From contig CM060173.1 of NCBI GenBank assembly GCA_030549775.1, positions 66,468,367 through 66,532,366 of the forward strand: a stretch of 64,000 bases of DNA. Direction: 5' to 3'. The notes under the pieces were generated by a model. The model was not told where the DNA came from, did not search any database, and was given only the letters and a program-made list of their open reading frames with translations. Positions within the stretch are counted from its first letter, which is position 1. Each line of letters begins with the position of its first letter. The translations under genes were made by a program, and so were the position numbers. This DNA comes from Tamarix chinensis. Taxonomy: Eukaryota > Streptophyta > Magnoliopsida > Caryophyllales > Tamaricaceae. This document shows positions 11,459 to 23,340 of the stretch, one piece after another.

Positions 11459-12414
11459 CTTACAATTTTCTCAACTACTTCCTTAATAGCTTCATTCGTG
11501 ATAGTACCATCTTTAGGGACCCTTGCATCCTTCCATAAAACATGTCTATCTATTATAGTGGTTTTAGGATCCAAACCTCTCTTTGCAATCTGCATTTATT
11601 GAAAAGGTAAAAAAATATTAGAATTTAATGTATAGATATAATAAAATGTATTAGAAAAGTTTGTTAATTTCACTTACAATTTCTTGCTCGAGACCGACAT
11701 ATCCCCTACGAGATAAGTTGTGATGGTATATATTCTTCAAAGCTAGCTCTTGCATTGCTCCACTTTTTTCCTATGATAACAATCCAAATTATAGTGATAT
11801 ATAAACAAAATAGATATAAATAATACATGTTTTATATAATTATACCTTATATTCATTAGTGTACTTTTTCCTTAGAAAAATATCCCGATCTGATTGTAAA
11901 ATTCGATAGTTTTCTAGTGGCTCTTTTCGGATAGTGCCATCATCCTTATAAATGAAATTTCTTCCTCAAGTGGACTTAAATTGCCTCCATCCTTTTGTAA
12001 CTCGAACAATAATTGCCTTCTTTCAATAAATAGAGATGGCGAAAACAGCCTACCAAATTACACAAAATCATAGTCATAGTATAATAATCATACAAAACAT
12101 TAAATTTCTTTTTCTAAGATGAATCAACTTATGAATATTTCTTCCCATGCAATTTCTTTTTTTTTCTACTCGTACTTCATCCCACATTGAATAGCTAATA
12201 GGCATATGATTACGTGCACACTCTCCTATATATGTAGATAATAGCTTACCATTTGCACAAATATTCTACTCCCTCATGTTCCATTCCAAACTAAATTTTT
12301 CATTTCGTAATCGTTTCATTGCCATCTATTGCAATTTATAGGCCCCCTTTTCTTACGAGAGTTATGGGTCGAAGCACCTACACTAGTTGAAGCATCTCCA
12401 TCATCACAAGCCAT
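11459..12414 (-). pseudogene. CACTA second ORF (Transposase_24-like), broken
   Basis: It starts MACDDGDASTSVGASTHNSR at 12414, then shows several stops and frame changes. Later blocks keep recognisable motifs: IGECARNHMPISYSMWDEV near 12220, NIYHHNLSRRGYVGLEQEI near 11700-11750, and IDRHVLWKDARVPKDGTITN with AIKEVVEKI at 11460-11560. These match the plant En/Spm-type protein that accompanies TNP2 in CACTA elements, in which a WKDAR-type tract and an NHRLSRKGY-type tract are usual. It lies directly downstream of the transposase on the same strand. In-frame stops and possible introns prevent a full model. Confidence 0.65.
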
Positions 12415-12749
12415 GTCTCTAAAACACATAATATAAGAAAAATGATGAAAATGATAAAGGAATCAATAAAAGCCTAAGTAGCTTTTTATTTCATGAATTT
12501 ACCAATTGTATGCATACTATCTAATCTACTTTATTACATAAGTTTATTGAAATAAGGTTAAAAGACATACCAAATACTAGAACAAGCATCAACGCCTCTA
12601 TTGGGTAATATCTCAACTTGTGCTTTTATCTCCTCCTTGCTCTAAAAATATAAATATTTTGTCATCATATAATGTGTTTAGGTAAATCAAATTATACAAG
12701 GAAAAAATATTATATGCCACCATTATACTTGAAAAAAAATAAAGGTTCG

Positions 12750-15700
12750 TACTTAGAATTACTAGATTTTCTCTTTTGTGATTTTTCACTTGTATCTTCT
12801 TCTACGATCCATGATCCTTCAGAGTGATCATGCCGCATATATGTATCCTCTTTATTGGGATCAATGTCATCACCCTAATAAAATGACGTTCTTAAAATAG
12901 AGAAGGTTGCCTCTTCTTGAAAAATAGAATCATTGAAATCATCATCTTCATGCACATTCCTACTCTTTGTGGTTAAAACCACAGATCTCCTCTTATCAAG
13001 AGGATTAGTGACATAAAATACTTGTCTTTCTTGTGATGCCAATATAAAAGGATCATGTTTATGGCCCAACTTATTAAGATACACAAGAGTGAACCCTTGC
13101 TCATCAACTTCAATCCCATTATTGTTGTCAACCCAAATACAACTAAAAACAGGAACTGTGAAGAAAGTATAATTCAACTCCCATATTTGTTGGATTACAC
13201 CATAATATGAAATATTCCCATACATAAGATTTTTATCTTTCGCACTAGCAATATGTAATGCTTCAGTAACCAAAGTCACCCCACTATTCTGCATAGTACT
13301 CTTTTCATCTTGGGACTTAGTGTAGAAAGTATACTCATGGATCAAGTAGCTTGTGAAAGATGATACTTCCATACAAGGCCCTTGGGATCACCATTTCAAT
13401 GTATTAGAAATAGTACTTGATGAGTGTGTCATTTGACGAGGAATGTGATCATGAAACCATTCAATGAAAGATATATTATGCTTCTCTAGTATCCACTTTT
13501 CATTCCTAGATGGGTTTTTAGTATGTAACATTCTCATATGTTCTTCTATATATGGTTGAACTTCTTCGGTATTATGAAGAACATACAAGTGTAATTTTTG
13601 CCACATATCACACTTTATGCATATCAACTTATTACCCATCATACCCACACCTTCACTTTTTCCATCATGTCAAGATTTAGGAATACCTATTGCATGAGCA
13701 TTGGATAAATAATTGGTGCAAAATTCAATAGCTTCCTCAACTATGTATCTCTCCACAATACACCCCTTTGATTGATATGTATTCCGTACATACCCTTTGA
13801 ATATTTTTATAAATCGCTCAAATGGGTACATCCAATGCATATAGATGGGACAATACAATTTCACCTCCCTAACCAAGTGCACCGTCAAATGAGCCATGCA
13901 ATCAAAGAAAGAAGGCGGAAAATACATCTCGAGTTGACACATGATGATGACAATATCTCTTTGTAGTACATATAAATTTTTAGGTTCAATATCCTTAGAG
14001 CACAATGCCTTGAAGAAAAAACAAAGCTTAGTAATTGCATTTCTAACACATTTCAGAAGTACGGAACAAATAGTGATTGACAACAGTTGCTGCATCAAAA
14101 CACGACAGTCATGTGATTTCGTACCCACCAATTTCAAATTTGTCATTGAAACAAGGTTACTAATATTTGAGGAAAACTCTTCTAGAACTTTAACTCCTTT
14201 TAAGCACTCACAAAAACCAATTTTCTCCTTTCTTGAAAGGGTATAACACATTGGTGGCAAATAAGTACGATTCCTATTCCTTTGTGGTGCGAATTCCCTT
14301 CGAATACCCATCTCAACCATGTCTCGTCTTGCATTGATGCCATCTTTTATCCTCCATGGTACATTAAGTAATGTACCAATCATATTATCACATATATTCT
14401 TTCAATATGCATTACATCAAGACAATGTCTTATATATAAATGTTCCCAATATAGAAGATCAAAGAATATTGATCGTTTCTTCCATCCACTAGTAGGAATT
14501 GAGGCTTTATTCTTCTTCCCAAACTTAACATTCAAACCATTTATTCTATCAAGTATCTATCGGCCACTCAATGGTTCTAGAGCTTCTATGAATTCAGTTT
14601 TTCCATTAAAAGCTTTTCTTTGCCTACGATAAGGATGGTTCATTGGCAAAAATATTCTGTGTCCGAGATAAACGATCTTCTTCCTATGCTTCAATTGATA
14701 AAAGGATGTATATTATCCATATATAGGACATGCATAATGTCCTTTCACACCATATCCAGACAAATTTCCATATGTAGAAAAATCATTGCTAGTACAAAAC
14801 AACATTGCCCTTAAGTTGAAACTCTCTTCATGATGTGAATCAAATAATTCAACACCCTCATCCCACAACAACCTCAAATCCTCAACAAGAGGTGCCAAAT
14901 ATACATCAATATCATTTCCCGGTTATTTCGGTCTCGATATTAATAGAGATAAGAGCATATATTTTTCGTTTCATGCACAACCATAGTGGCAGGTTATAAA
15001 TTACAAAAATCATACACGATGTACTATGGGTTTCGAAATTATGTGGATTCATTCCATATGTAGAAAGAGTTAATCGTAAGTTTCTTGGTTCCTCTCCAAA
15101 GTCAGGGAATCAATAATTAATCATTCTCCATTGTGCAAAGTCTGCGGGATGTCTTAGTAAGCCATCAGTTAATCTTCCATCAGTGTGCCATGTTAAGTTT
15201 TTAGCATCTTTAGGATTATTAAAGATGCGCCTAAATCTTGGTATTACTGGAAAATACCATATAACCTTTGTTGGATCCCCTGGCTTTTTATATCATGATG
15301 TGTGGCATTCGGGGCAACTTTTAAGAGATGTATATTCATTTCGATATAAGACACAATTTATAGGACAAGCATGCATCTTCTCATAATCCATACCTATAGT
15401 GTAAAGGACCTTTTTAGCCTCGTAAGTGCGACTAGGGAGCACATTATCATTTGGAAGCATATCTTTTACAAGTTCTAATATGGTTGTGAAACTCTTATCG
15501 GTCCAACCATTACAAGCTTTCAAATTATACAACTTTAAAATAGCAGATAATCTAGTGAACTTTGTACATCCACTATATAGGGGTGTTTCAGAGTAACCCG
15601 CCAACTTATCAAACATTTGAGGACAATCCTGAACTCTTTGCTCAACAACATGAGTCATTTTTTCTAAACGATCGCCATCATTGATCCCAAAAATATTTTC

Positions 15701-15960
15701 CCGACTTTCCACATTAGGTCCCATATGTTCCGTTTCACCATGCCATATCCATCTAGTGTAATTTTTATCAATCCCATATAAGAATAAATGATCTCTAGCT
15801 TCAAATTCATTAACTCACTTTACAAAATGACACCATAGGTAGGAACAGATAAATCTACTATAGTTTCCAATATGAGCAACTGCACACCTAATAAATTCCT
15901 CAACTCCATTTTCATATTCTCGAGACAAACGATTAGCAGACATCCAAGAACGATCTTTAT
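12750..15960 (-). pseudogene. TNP2-type CACTA transposase, broken
   Basis: TNP2 is the CACTA transposase that cuts at the termini. Landmarks in order on the minus strand: N-terminal block DRSWMSANRLSREYENGVEE near 15950, then YGIDKNYTRWIWHGE near 15750; ETPLYSGCTKFTRLSAIL (15724-15293); LWDEGVELFDSHHEESFNLR (14898-14713); LVGTKSHDCRVLMQQLL and MYPFERFIKIFKGYVRN (14383-13670); EEVQPYIEEHMRML (13648-13388); the DUF4216-like block DEQGFTLVYLNKLGHKHDPF (13372-12875); and an acidic/basic C-terminus to about 12750. The conserved start Met before DRSWM is not present (NKDRSWM). At least one in-frame stop (near 15820) and several frame breaks separate the blocks. The family assignment is firm; the gene is dead. 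Confidence 0.88.
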
Positions 15961-16449
15961 TGGTAATAAAATCTATATGGATAATAATTACGATGTAAGA
16001 TGATACACTTAAACATTAATAAAAATATATAATAAGCTAAACTTCAACACTAGTATATAAATTTTTTAAAGACCTAAGAATTATCATCTTCTTACATTGC
16101 AAATCTGTAATGCACAACCCTTTGTATTATGTTTATATAAATTGTATGAAATTAATTGTTCTATCCATATTAATATTTTAGTTAAAACCTAACTAATTAA
16201 AATCGGTACTCTGTTGTGAATTATGCAAACATCACGTGCTACCTAAATATAGAGACACTTTCAAGGTGATTATTCTAGGTGAGTATCAATTTTTTTTTCT
16301 AGTTGACCCTTGACTCTCCCCATAACCCTATTTGTAACAGCTAATGATGAATTGAGATTTTTTCGTATTCATTACCTTGCTATGTATGGGTGGTGATGAT
16401 TTTTCCCCTTTGTTTTTTGTTTTTGTTTCTATAGAAGTCATCAACCAAA

Positions 16450-17437
16450 TGTTGGAATTATATGAATAGAACAGGGCATATCCTTCCCAAGCCTAGAGTG
16501 GTGAAGCTGAAGGTAGCACTGCTGTAGGGGCTATGAACCAGGCAGCATTTAAGGCTTCCACCGAAGAACATTCCCAAATGGCATGTAATAATAAGCCCGT
16601 AAGCTTAAAGCCACTTGTAATAAATCATATTCCTGATCACGATGATAACCATGGAGTGGGATTGAGAGGCAACCAGAATAGGAGTACTAATTATGGAAGC
16701 TTAGGATTGAATGATGAAGACCATAGAGAAATTGGAGAATGCAAAGTGAGTACGCCCTTTTACCAAGATGATGCTGGTGATGTTCAAAAGAATATATTTG
16801 GTTTATCTTGGCATGAGGATGATGAGAAAAAAATAATTGCAGGGGAAGTAGAATGAGAGAAAGTGGAGAATTAAAGGATGAATATCATCGGCGAAGTATG
16901 GTGGGGAAGGAATCTTCTGTGATCCAATCACCACCTGATGTGATAAAAATTGGTGAAGACAAGCTGAAGGAGCTTCGTGAGAAGAGAAAGAAATCACGTG
17001 GGGAGCTTGTTCAAAGAAAAGACTGCTTGGAAGAGTGTGATCCGATTGTGAAGGATTTGGAAGAAGGTGTGGAATTGGCTACTGCCGAGAGTGAGAAAAT
17101 CAAGCAGAAGAAATAATAGAGCTGGTCCCAGCCTCCCACCAAGATGGAAAATGATATCACACATCTTGGAAAGGGCCAAGAAGCACATGGCTTGGATGTA
17201 GAGAATGTAGAAGAAGGTGAGGTGTCAACTCTTGATGATGCAAGCTGGGTATATCAAACTTCTAGGTTGAATGAGCGCAAGAGGAAGGCTGGAAGTTCCC
17301 CTGAGAAAACAACTAGTGGAAAGCTGTGGTTTGGGTTTGTGCGCTCTTATCAGCATGAATATATTGAAGATAGAAAAAAGGTGGGATGGTTTGATCATGA
17401 ATTAAAGGTTGTGAACGTTTCGGAGCCAAACAAATAA
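16450..17437 (+). pseudogene. Unrecognised coding fragment inside CACTA-2 (possible captured host sequence)
   Basis: Three consecutive open stretches (16533-16856, 16853-17116, 17144-17437) lie on the strand opposite the transposase. The encoded text is hydrophilic and charged: KLKELREKRKKSRGELVQRK, then VKDLEEGVELATAESEKIKQ, and later NERKRKAGSSPEKTTSGK. Low-complexity charged stretches and the SPEK motif recall nuclear RNA-processing proteins, but I do not recognise a specific family. Composition (about 43% GC) is above the flanking sequence. A TAATAG double stop at 17113-17118 separates the last two pieces. CACTA elements are known to pick up host gene fragments, which is my preferred reading; a decayed element-encoded ORF is the alternative. 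Confidence 0.45.
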
Positions 17438-18502
17438 AAGGTCTAATATTCAAAAAAATACTATGACAAATCGTATATACAAATTCACATTCAAACATTT
17501 TTTTCTTTCCATTTCCTTTATTACACTTCACGTCCTGTTCATACATATAATAAGAATCCAAGTGCATGGTATGTTTATTAGAGTTCAATTATTAAATCAC
17601 CTGTCACCTGTTAGACATAACCTAACTTAGTGATCAATGATGACCGATGCATGAGCTTCTCTTACCGCACTAACTTTGAGAGCTATGCTATTGCCTACCC
17701 CATTAAAGGATCATACTATATTCAAACTGTGCATGTGCATGTCCTGCTGCTACCTTCAATGGAGATTGGGAAAACATAGGTCCAATACCTCATTTACACT
17801 TTCAGAACTATATTCAATCTTAATAATTAAATTTCTATCAGAACTTATGGGAAATAAGTTTATCTAAAGTATACTTATCAGACTTGATATGTTAAATATT
17901 ATAAATTGAAAAGCCTCAATAAAGTGGTGCTTGAGCTCGACTAGCTACAGTCTCACATCTCATAGGGAAAATGTATGTAAAATCCCTAACTAATTCGAGT
18001 AATTCATGCCCTGTAGAGTATCATGCCCTGTTATATATGCAAGAGGAAAATTCGAAAGAGCAATAAAAGCCCCTGTTATTCGAGTAGCTCAAACCTAAAC
18101 TTAGAATTATCTATACAATAAACACATATTGCAGGTAAACCAATCTAATTTGGCCAATCAAAACACCAATATCAAATCAGATTCATTAAACCCTAACTAA
18201 TTAAGCCTGGAAAATAAATTAAGAATAAAATGTAGTAACAGATAATTACCTCAGTGTGCACAAAGAATCTCAACTAGCTATAATGAGCCATGAAACGAAA
18301 TAGCTTGAGGAAGACGACGTGCGCTTCACAATGAAGGAGAAAGGAAGACGAAGCCAAACGTTCTGGAACTGACATCTTGATCAGTTGAAGGTTGCGAGCG
18401 ATGGAGGAAATTAAAACTAGATGATTTTCACTGCGCGCGCAAGGTAGAAAAGAAACCCATCATCGATTGGTTACGAATATGAGAAGTATATACGAAAGTA
18501 AG

Positions 18503-18917
18503 AACGGATAAATCACCGTTGTTGTTAGTCGATGTCATTTTTGTCTTCAACAACGGGTTTAACACCGTTGTGGTAAACCTTTACCCGTTGTTGTTTTAAT
18601 TCTTCAGCAGCAGGTTTTAAACCATTATGGTTATACAAATTACCTGTTATATTTTTATCCACTTTAGAACGGGTTCAAAACCATTGTGGTTATCCTAAAT
18701 ACCCGTTGTCGTTTTGTCTTATATACCACGACACACGGACCCATTGTGGTTTCTCTAGTTTACCGTTATAATAGTGAAACAAATTAATCCGTGCTTCTAA
18801 TTTTAAATATTTAACAACGGTAGTATAATATTAACCGTTGTTAAATATACTTTATAACAACGTTAGTTATGACCTGTTGTCTTTTATGCGTTGTCTAAAA
18901 TAACTTTTGTAGTAGTG
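18503..18917 (-). repeat. CACTA-2 subterminal repeats and terminal inverted repeat
   Basis: About ten copies of CAACGGGT or ACCCGTTGT-type motifs, with variants, lie between 18503 and 18900. The element ends at TTTTGTAGTAGTG (18905-18917), which on the minus strand is CACTACTACAAAA, the standard plant CACTA terminus. The motif is the same as at 2460-3120. Confidence 0.88.
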
Positions 18918-18920
18918 AGT

Positions 18921-20298
18921 GCAATAGAAGAAGTAAATTTAAGATACTTCTACATCGGTTTAAGGCTAATATAACAGATTAATAGTTAAATGGTAAATTT
19001 ACATCTACTGAACTTTCGAAATATAAAAAATTCTTAATTGAATACTGTCTAAAACTTTCATTATCCAGTAATTTATTTCATTTCATAAAAATTAACAAAT
19101 GTCATCGTTCGTTGAAATTTATTCATATATAAATAATATATTAATGGCATGTATTATGCTAGCCAAATGATTAGCTAAAAATCGTTTTTTGTATCTTTGG
19201 TAGTATTCATAATTAATATGCAGGTCGCTGATATCCAAATCAATTCATGGGCATTCATGAGACCAATTTGTCAGATGCATCAGTTATCAGGACTCATTTC
19301 TGAACAGCGGCTGTATTGAGCCAGACCGGAGGTCTCGCGATTACAGCTCGTACCTGACCGAGAACCAGGAAATGCGGCTACGCAATGCTTAGAGCGCATG
19401 CTGATAACGTACGTTCTCTTTCAATTCTTTAATTTTTTTAAACAATTAAATGGCGGAGGTGAGATCGGCCGACTAATAATTCGAATGTATTCCACACAAA
19501 TTCTTTTATGCACTAACTACATTGCTGCTTAGTATTATTAATTTTTCCCTGTACTTAACATTACACCTTATTGTGTTTATTAAAGAAGTGGTTGTATATA
19601 TGGGTTCTGTGAAAATCTAGTAATCTCAGTGCAGCAATACATATACCGTGCCGACTGGGATATGTAGTTCTACGCCACCTTAGCATTTATTATTATTAAT
19701 ATTATTATTATTTTAAAAAAATATATATTTAGTTACAGTTATTTAATATATAAACCTATATACACATCTTAATGTTCCAGAAAGTATATATTTATTTAAA
19801 TAAATAAATTTACTAACATACTTTTGATATAATAAATAATTTTTATATATCTTTCACAACTTTTCTACTAATCTTTCAAACACATAGTTCTATTAAATAT
19901 TTTACAAAACATCTAATTAATTTTTAGTACTGTTAAATATATTTTTTCTCCATTATAAAAAATTTCATCATTGAGTTCTATATTTCTTTCACTACAACTA
20001 GATATATTTTATTATGTATTTAAATAGTTTCTATCACTGCTATACTTTTTTTTTTGCTCTTTATAAATATTTCTACATTCATCTATCTGGTCATAACTAT
20101 AGCTAAAGATGCAATGAAAAACTAGAGAGCCCCATGCTTATGGAATTGCTTATGGGCTATATGAGTTACTAAATGTTTTTGCATGTGGAAAAAATACTAC
20201 AAAATCATACTTTTCCAATCATTTGAGTTTACCTTCTTACATTAAGATTTATTTGCTAGCGAGCCACCTTGGGATGAATTGATCAACGTTTGGCATAT
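18921..20298. other. Spacer between CACTA-2 and solo LTR B
   Basis: Mostly AT-rich with short T/A runs. One patch, about 19285-19410, is clearly more GC-rich and lacks repeats. A short open stretch there (RPEVSRLQLVPDREPGNAAT) is not a family I recognise. No gene is called. Confidence 0.5.
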
Positions 20299-20973
20299 CC
20301 TTCTGTAACACCCCCAAAATTCACTACTGAAAAATTTCGTTTTATTAAAAGATAATAGCGGAAGCAGATAAACAAAACGTGAACTTTGGAAGTATTACCG
20401 CCACCCTTAGTATCAGACCGGTTCACTCATACCGTTCCAATACCAAGTGCTAAGGCTAAGAAAATGAAATACAATTCGGGAGACATTCAACATGCATAAA
20501 TCAGAGTAAATTGCAAGCTTCAACATATTTAAATCAGAGTAGCGCATCAAATCGTTTTTTGAAATAAAATCCACCAAGGGTGGTTACTTTAACAACGTTA
20601 ACATTTAAAACCGAGAAATTAAATGAGAAAGAGAAAAAGCCATGATACCGAAAAATTCCTTACTCTCCTTCCCGTAATCCACTTGAGTAGCACCTGAAAA
20701 TACCTGCAAGGGCACTGCCCATTGAATAGGCAGGGGCCCCATAAAGGGAATCCCTTCAGTACTACGGTACTGAGTAACCCTTTAATACCACACTTAAAGA
20801 TAGGCCCGCATACGACACATAATGCAAGCCACACACATATAAATAATGAGAGATGCATACATAACAATGACAAACATAATACTTTATAAGTCACGATCGA
20901 TACTTTGGGCCTTAAGCCATTATTCTGTCATTAATATCAATATCATATTTTGTATCCATGTGAGTACGAGAAC

Positions 20974-21445
20974 CCCACTATTATAGCCGGTGGACCGGAA
21001 GTCAACACACAGGGCAGAACGCCTCTGACCACTATTATTGCCGGTAGACCGGAAGATAAACACACAGGGCAGAACGCACCTGACCACTATTATTTACCGG
21101 TGGACCGGTCTGGCCCCGACTCACATGGTGTTCCACTATAAGTGATTAGTATTTTTCTATAATCTTATTCACATACATAACTGATTTTATTGAGCTCGGG
21201 ACCCCCACTATTATTGCCGGTGGACCGGAGTATATATGTAATCATCATCCAGGGCACAACGCTCCTGGCCACTATTATAACCGGTGGACCGGTACTCATA
21301 ATCACACACCAGGGCAACACGCTCCTGGACCACTAGTATAACCGGTGGACCGGTACGCAATATCACATACCAGGGCAACACGCTCCTGGACCACTATTAT
21401 AACCGATGGACCGGTACGCAATATCATAAATCACTAGGCCCTGCT
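20974..21445. repeat. CCACTATTAT/CCGGTGGACCGG minisatellite in B
   Basis: Seven units of about 55-65 bp each carry CCACTATTAT, a few bases, then CCGGTGGACCGG, followed by a variable CAGGGCA...CGCTCCTGG tail. Three form a first cluster (20974-21140) and four a second (21207-21445). The same core recurs in C and D. Confidence 0.9.
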
Positions 21446-22079
21446 CATTAATATTCCACTTTCAATTATCGTATCTTTCCTTTCTTTAATTAGCACATCA
21501 ATCATATTTATTTGCCTCGATTGGGAGATCGATAACCCGAGACACAAAGGTACACCGGTCGTACCGGTGCATATCAGCTACTCAGTACCCTTTAACCATG
21601 AACCCAAGGACGCAAAGGTACCCTGGTCGTACTGGTGCATAAAGCTAACTCAGTACCCTACCGACAAGGACACCTAATCCATAAGTATGCATACCCCCTA
21701 ACTAGGTCCGTAGAGCTAGGAAGAGTAAGATATAGGGCCTGGCTGGGGCACAAAAGCACACCAGCAAATACCAGAATAATCGTGGACTAAACCACGTCCT
21801 TAGGGTAGCGACCCCTAAGGAGTCACCATTCCCGATCTCGAGGTCTTTCACTTTAAGTAATAGTATCTTAATTAAGGTGATCACAGAAAGCACGATAATC
21901 CGATACTTATTCACTTTCAATCGTTTCGATATCATTAATCGTTTCTTATTCAGAGGATTATCCAGAATGTCACAGAGAAACCATTAAGGCCATCCTGATT
22001 ATCAAACACTCTTACTTGGCTAATCAGCATTATTTAATCATATTAATGTTCCACAATCTCAAGGACCTATTAGGTACAA

Positions 22080-23340
22080 TTTACTCATTTTCCCTTTTCT
22101 TATATAATTGTTAAGTTTCCGTTCCTTACTTGATAAATTACCACATTACCCTTAAGGTTGCATAATTACCAAATTGCCCTTTGTCCGATTTAGATTACCA
22201 GATTATCTCATACACTTTTTAGATCATCATTCACCCCTCGTAATTACTATACTTATCATATTTCCCTTTTGGTTAGTTATATTACCAAATCGCCCTTCTC
22301 CTTTGTTATAATTACTAAATTGCCCTTGAGTTGGATAAATTACTAAATTACCCTCCTTCATTATCATGATTACTATTTTCCCCTTTAGTTGGTTAGACAA
22401 TTATCACTTTACCCTTTTATCGGCTAAATTACCAAATTGCCCTTTAGTTGAACAAATTACCAAGTTGCCCTTCTCCTTTATCATAATTACCATTTTACCC
22501 CTCTCAATTATTTTAATTGCCATTTACCTTTTTTTTTTATTATCACAAATCCCAAATTACTCTTCTTCATAATTACCAATATTAATTTACCCTTTTTCAT
22601 AATCAAAATTACTATATTGCCCTTCTCCATTATTAAAATTACCATAATGCCCTTTAGTTGGTTAATTTACCAAATTACCCTTCTATAGTATCATACTTAT
22701 CCAATTGCCCTTCTACAATCATAATTTACTTGCTAAATTATCTTTTGTCGTTATCATAATTACCAAGTTACCCCTTACTCAAGTTTACCATAATATCCTT
22801 TCTTTTACAAAATTACCATTTTACCCCTTACATCCAATTTTACCATAATATCCTTTTATTTATGAAATTTACCACCATACCTCTTTTACTTTACAATTTA
22901 CTATTTTACCCTTTTACATCCAAGATTACCATATTTATCTTTCCTTACATAATTACCATTTTGCCCTTCTTTTCCAATTTACCATATTACCCCTTTACTT
23001 ATAAATTTCCACTTCGCCATTCACTTATACAATTTACCATATTACCCTTTACTTATGAAATTACAATTTTGCCCCTCTACCTCCAAAATTACCATAATGC
23101 CCTTTTTACTTGAACAATTACCATAATGCCCTCCTTCATCCAAAATTACTATTTTACCCCTACTTCCAAAATTACCATTTTACCCTTCTTTCTCACAACT
23201 TACAATTTTATCCTTTACTTGTAAATTATCATTTGGCCATTTAATTATAAAATTACCATATTATTCTTTTGTCTCAAAAATTACCGAAATACCCTTCTCC
23301 ACTTATAGAATTTCCACTCAACCCCTTTACTCACCATTTT
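22080..23340. repeat. AT-rich minisatellite in B
   Basis: About 1.2 kb of degenerate tandem units of roughly 20-28 bp with the consensus AAATTACCATATTGCCCTTT and variants. It is very poor in G on the plus strand. Reading frames here are meaningless. Confidence 0.85.

Larger units (their letters stand above)
11094..18917 (-). mobile_element. CACTA-2: CACTA (En/Spm) transposon, decayed
   Basis: Minus-strand order is: terminus CACTACTACAAAAG at 18917, a subterminal repeat array to 18503, TNP2-type transposase relic (about 15960-12750), then a second-ORF relic (12414-11459). A 3-bp flank AGT follows the terminus at 18918-18920, the usual CACTA target length. The other terminus was not found; the element is cut off by element A at 11093. 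An unrelated-looking coding fragment lies between repeats and transposase on the opposite strand. Confidence 0.85.

Noticed and set aside
20974..21445. CRISPR-like array
   Set aside because: Repeats are degenerate and spacers are related tails, not unique sequences; this is a plant minisatellite.
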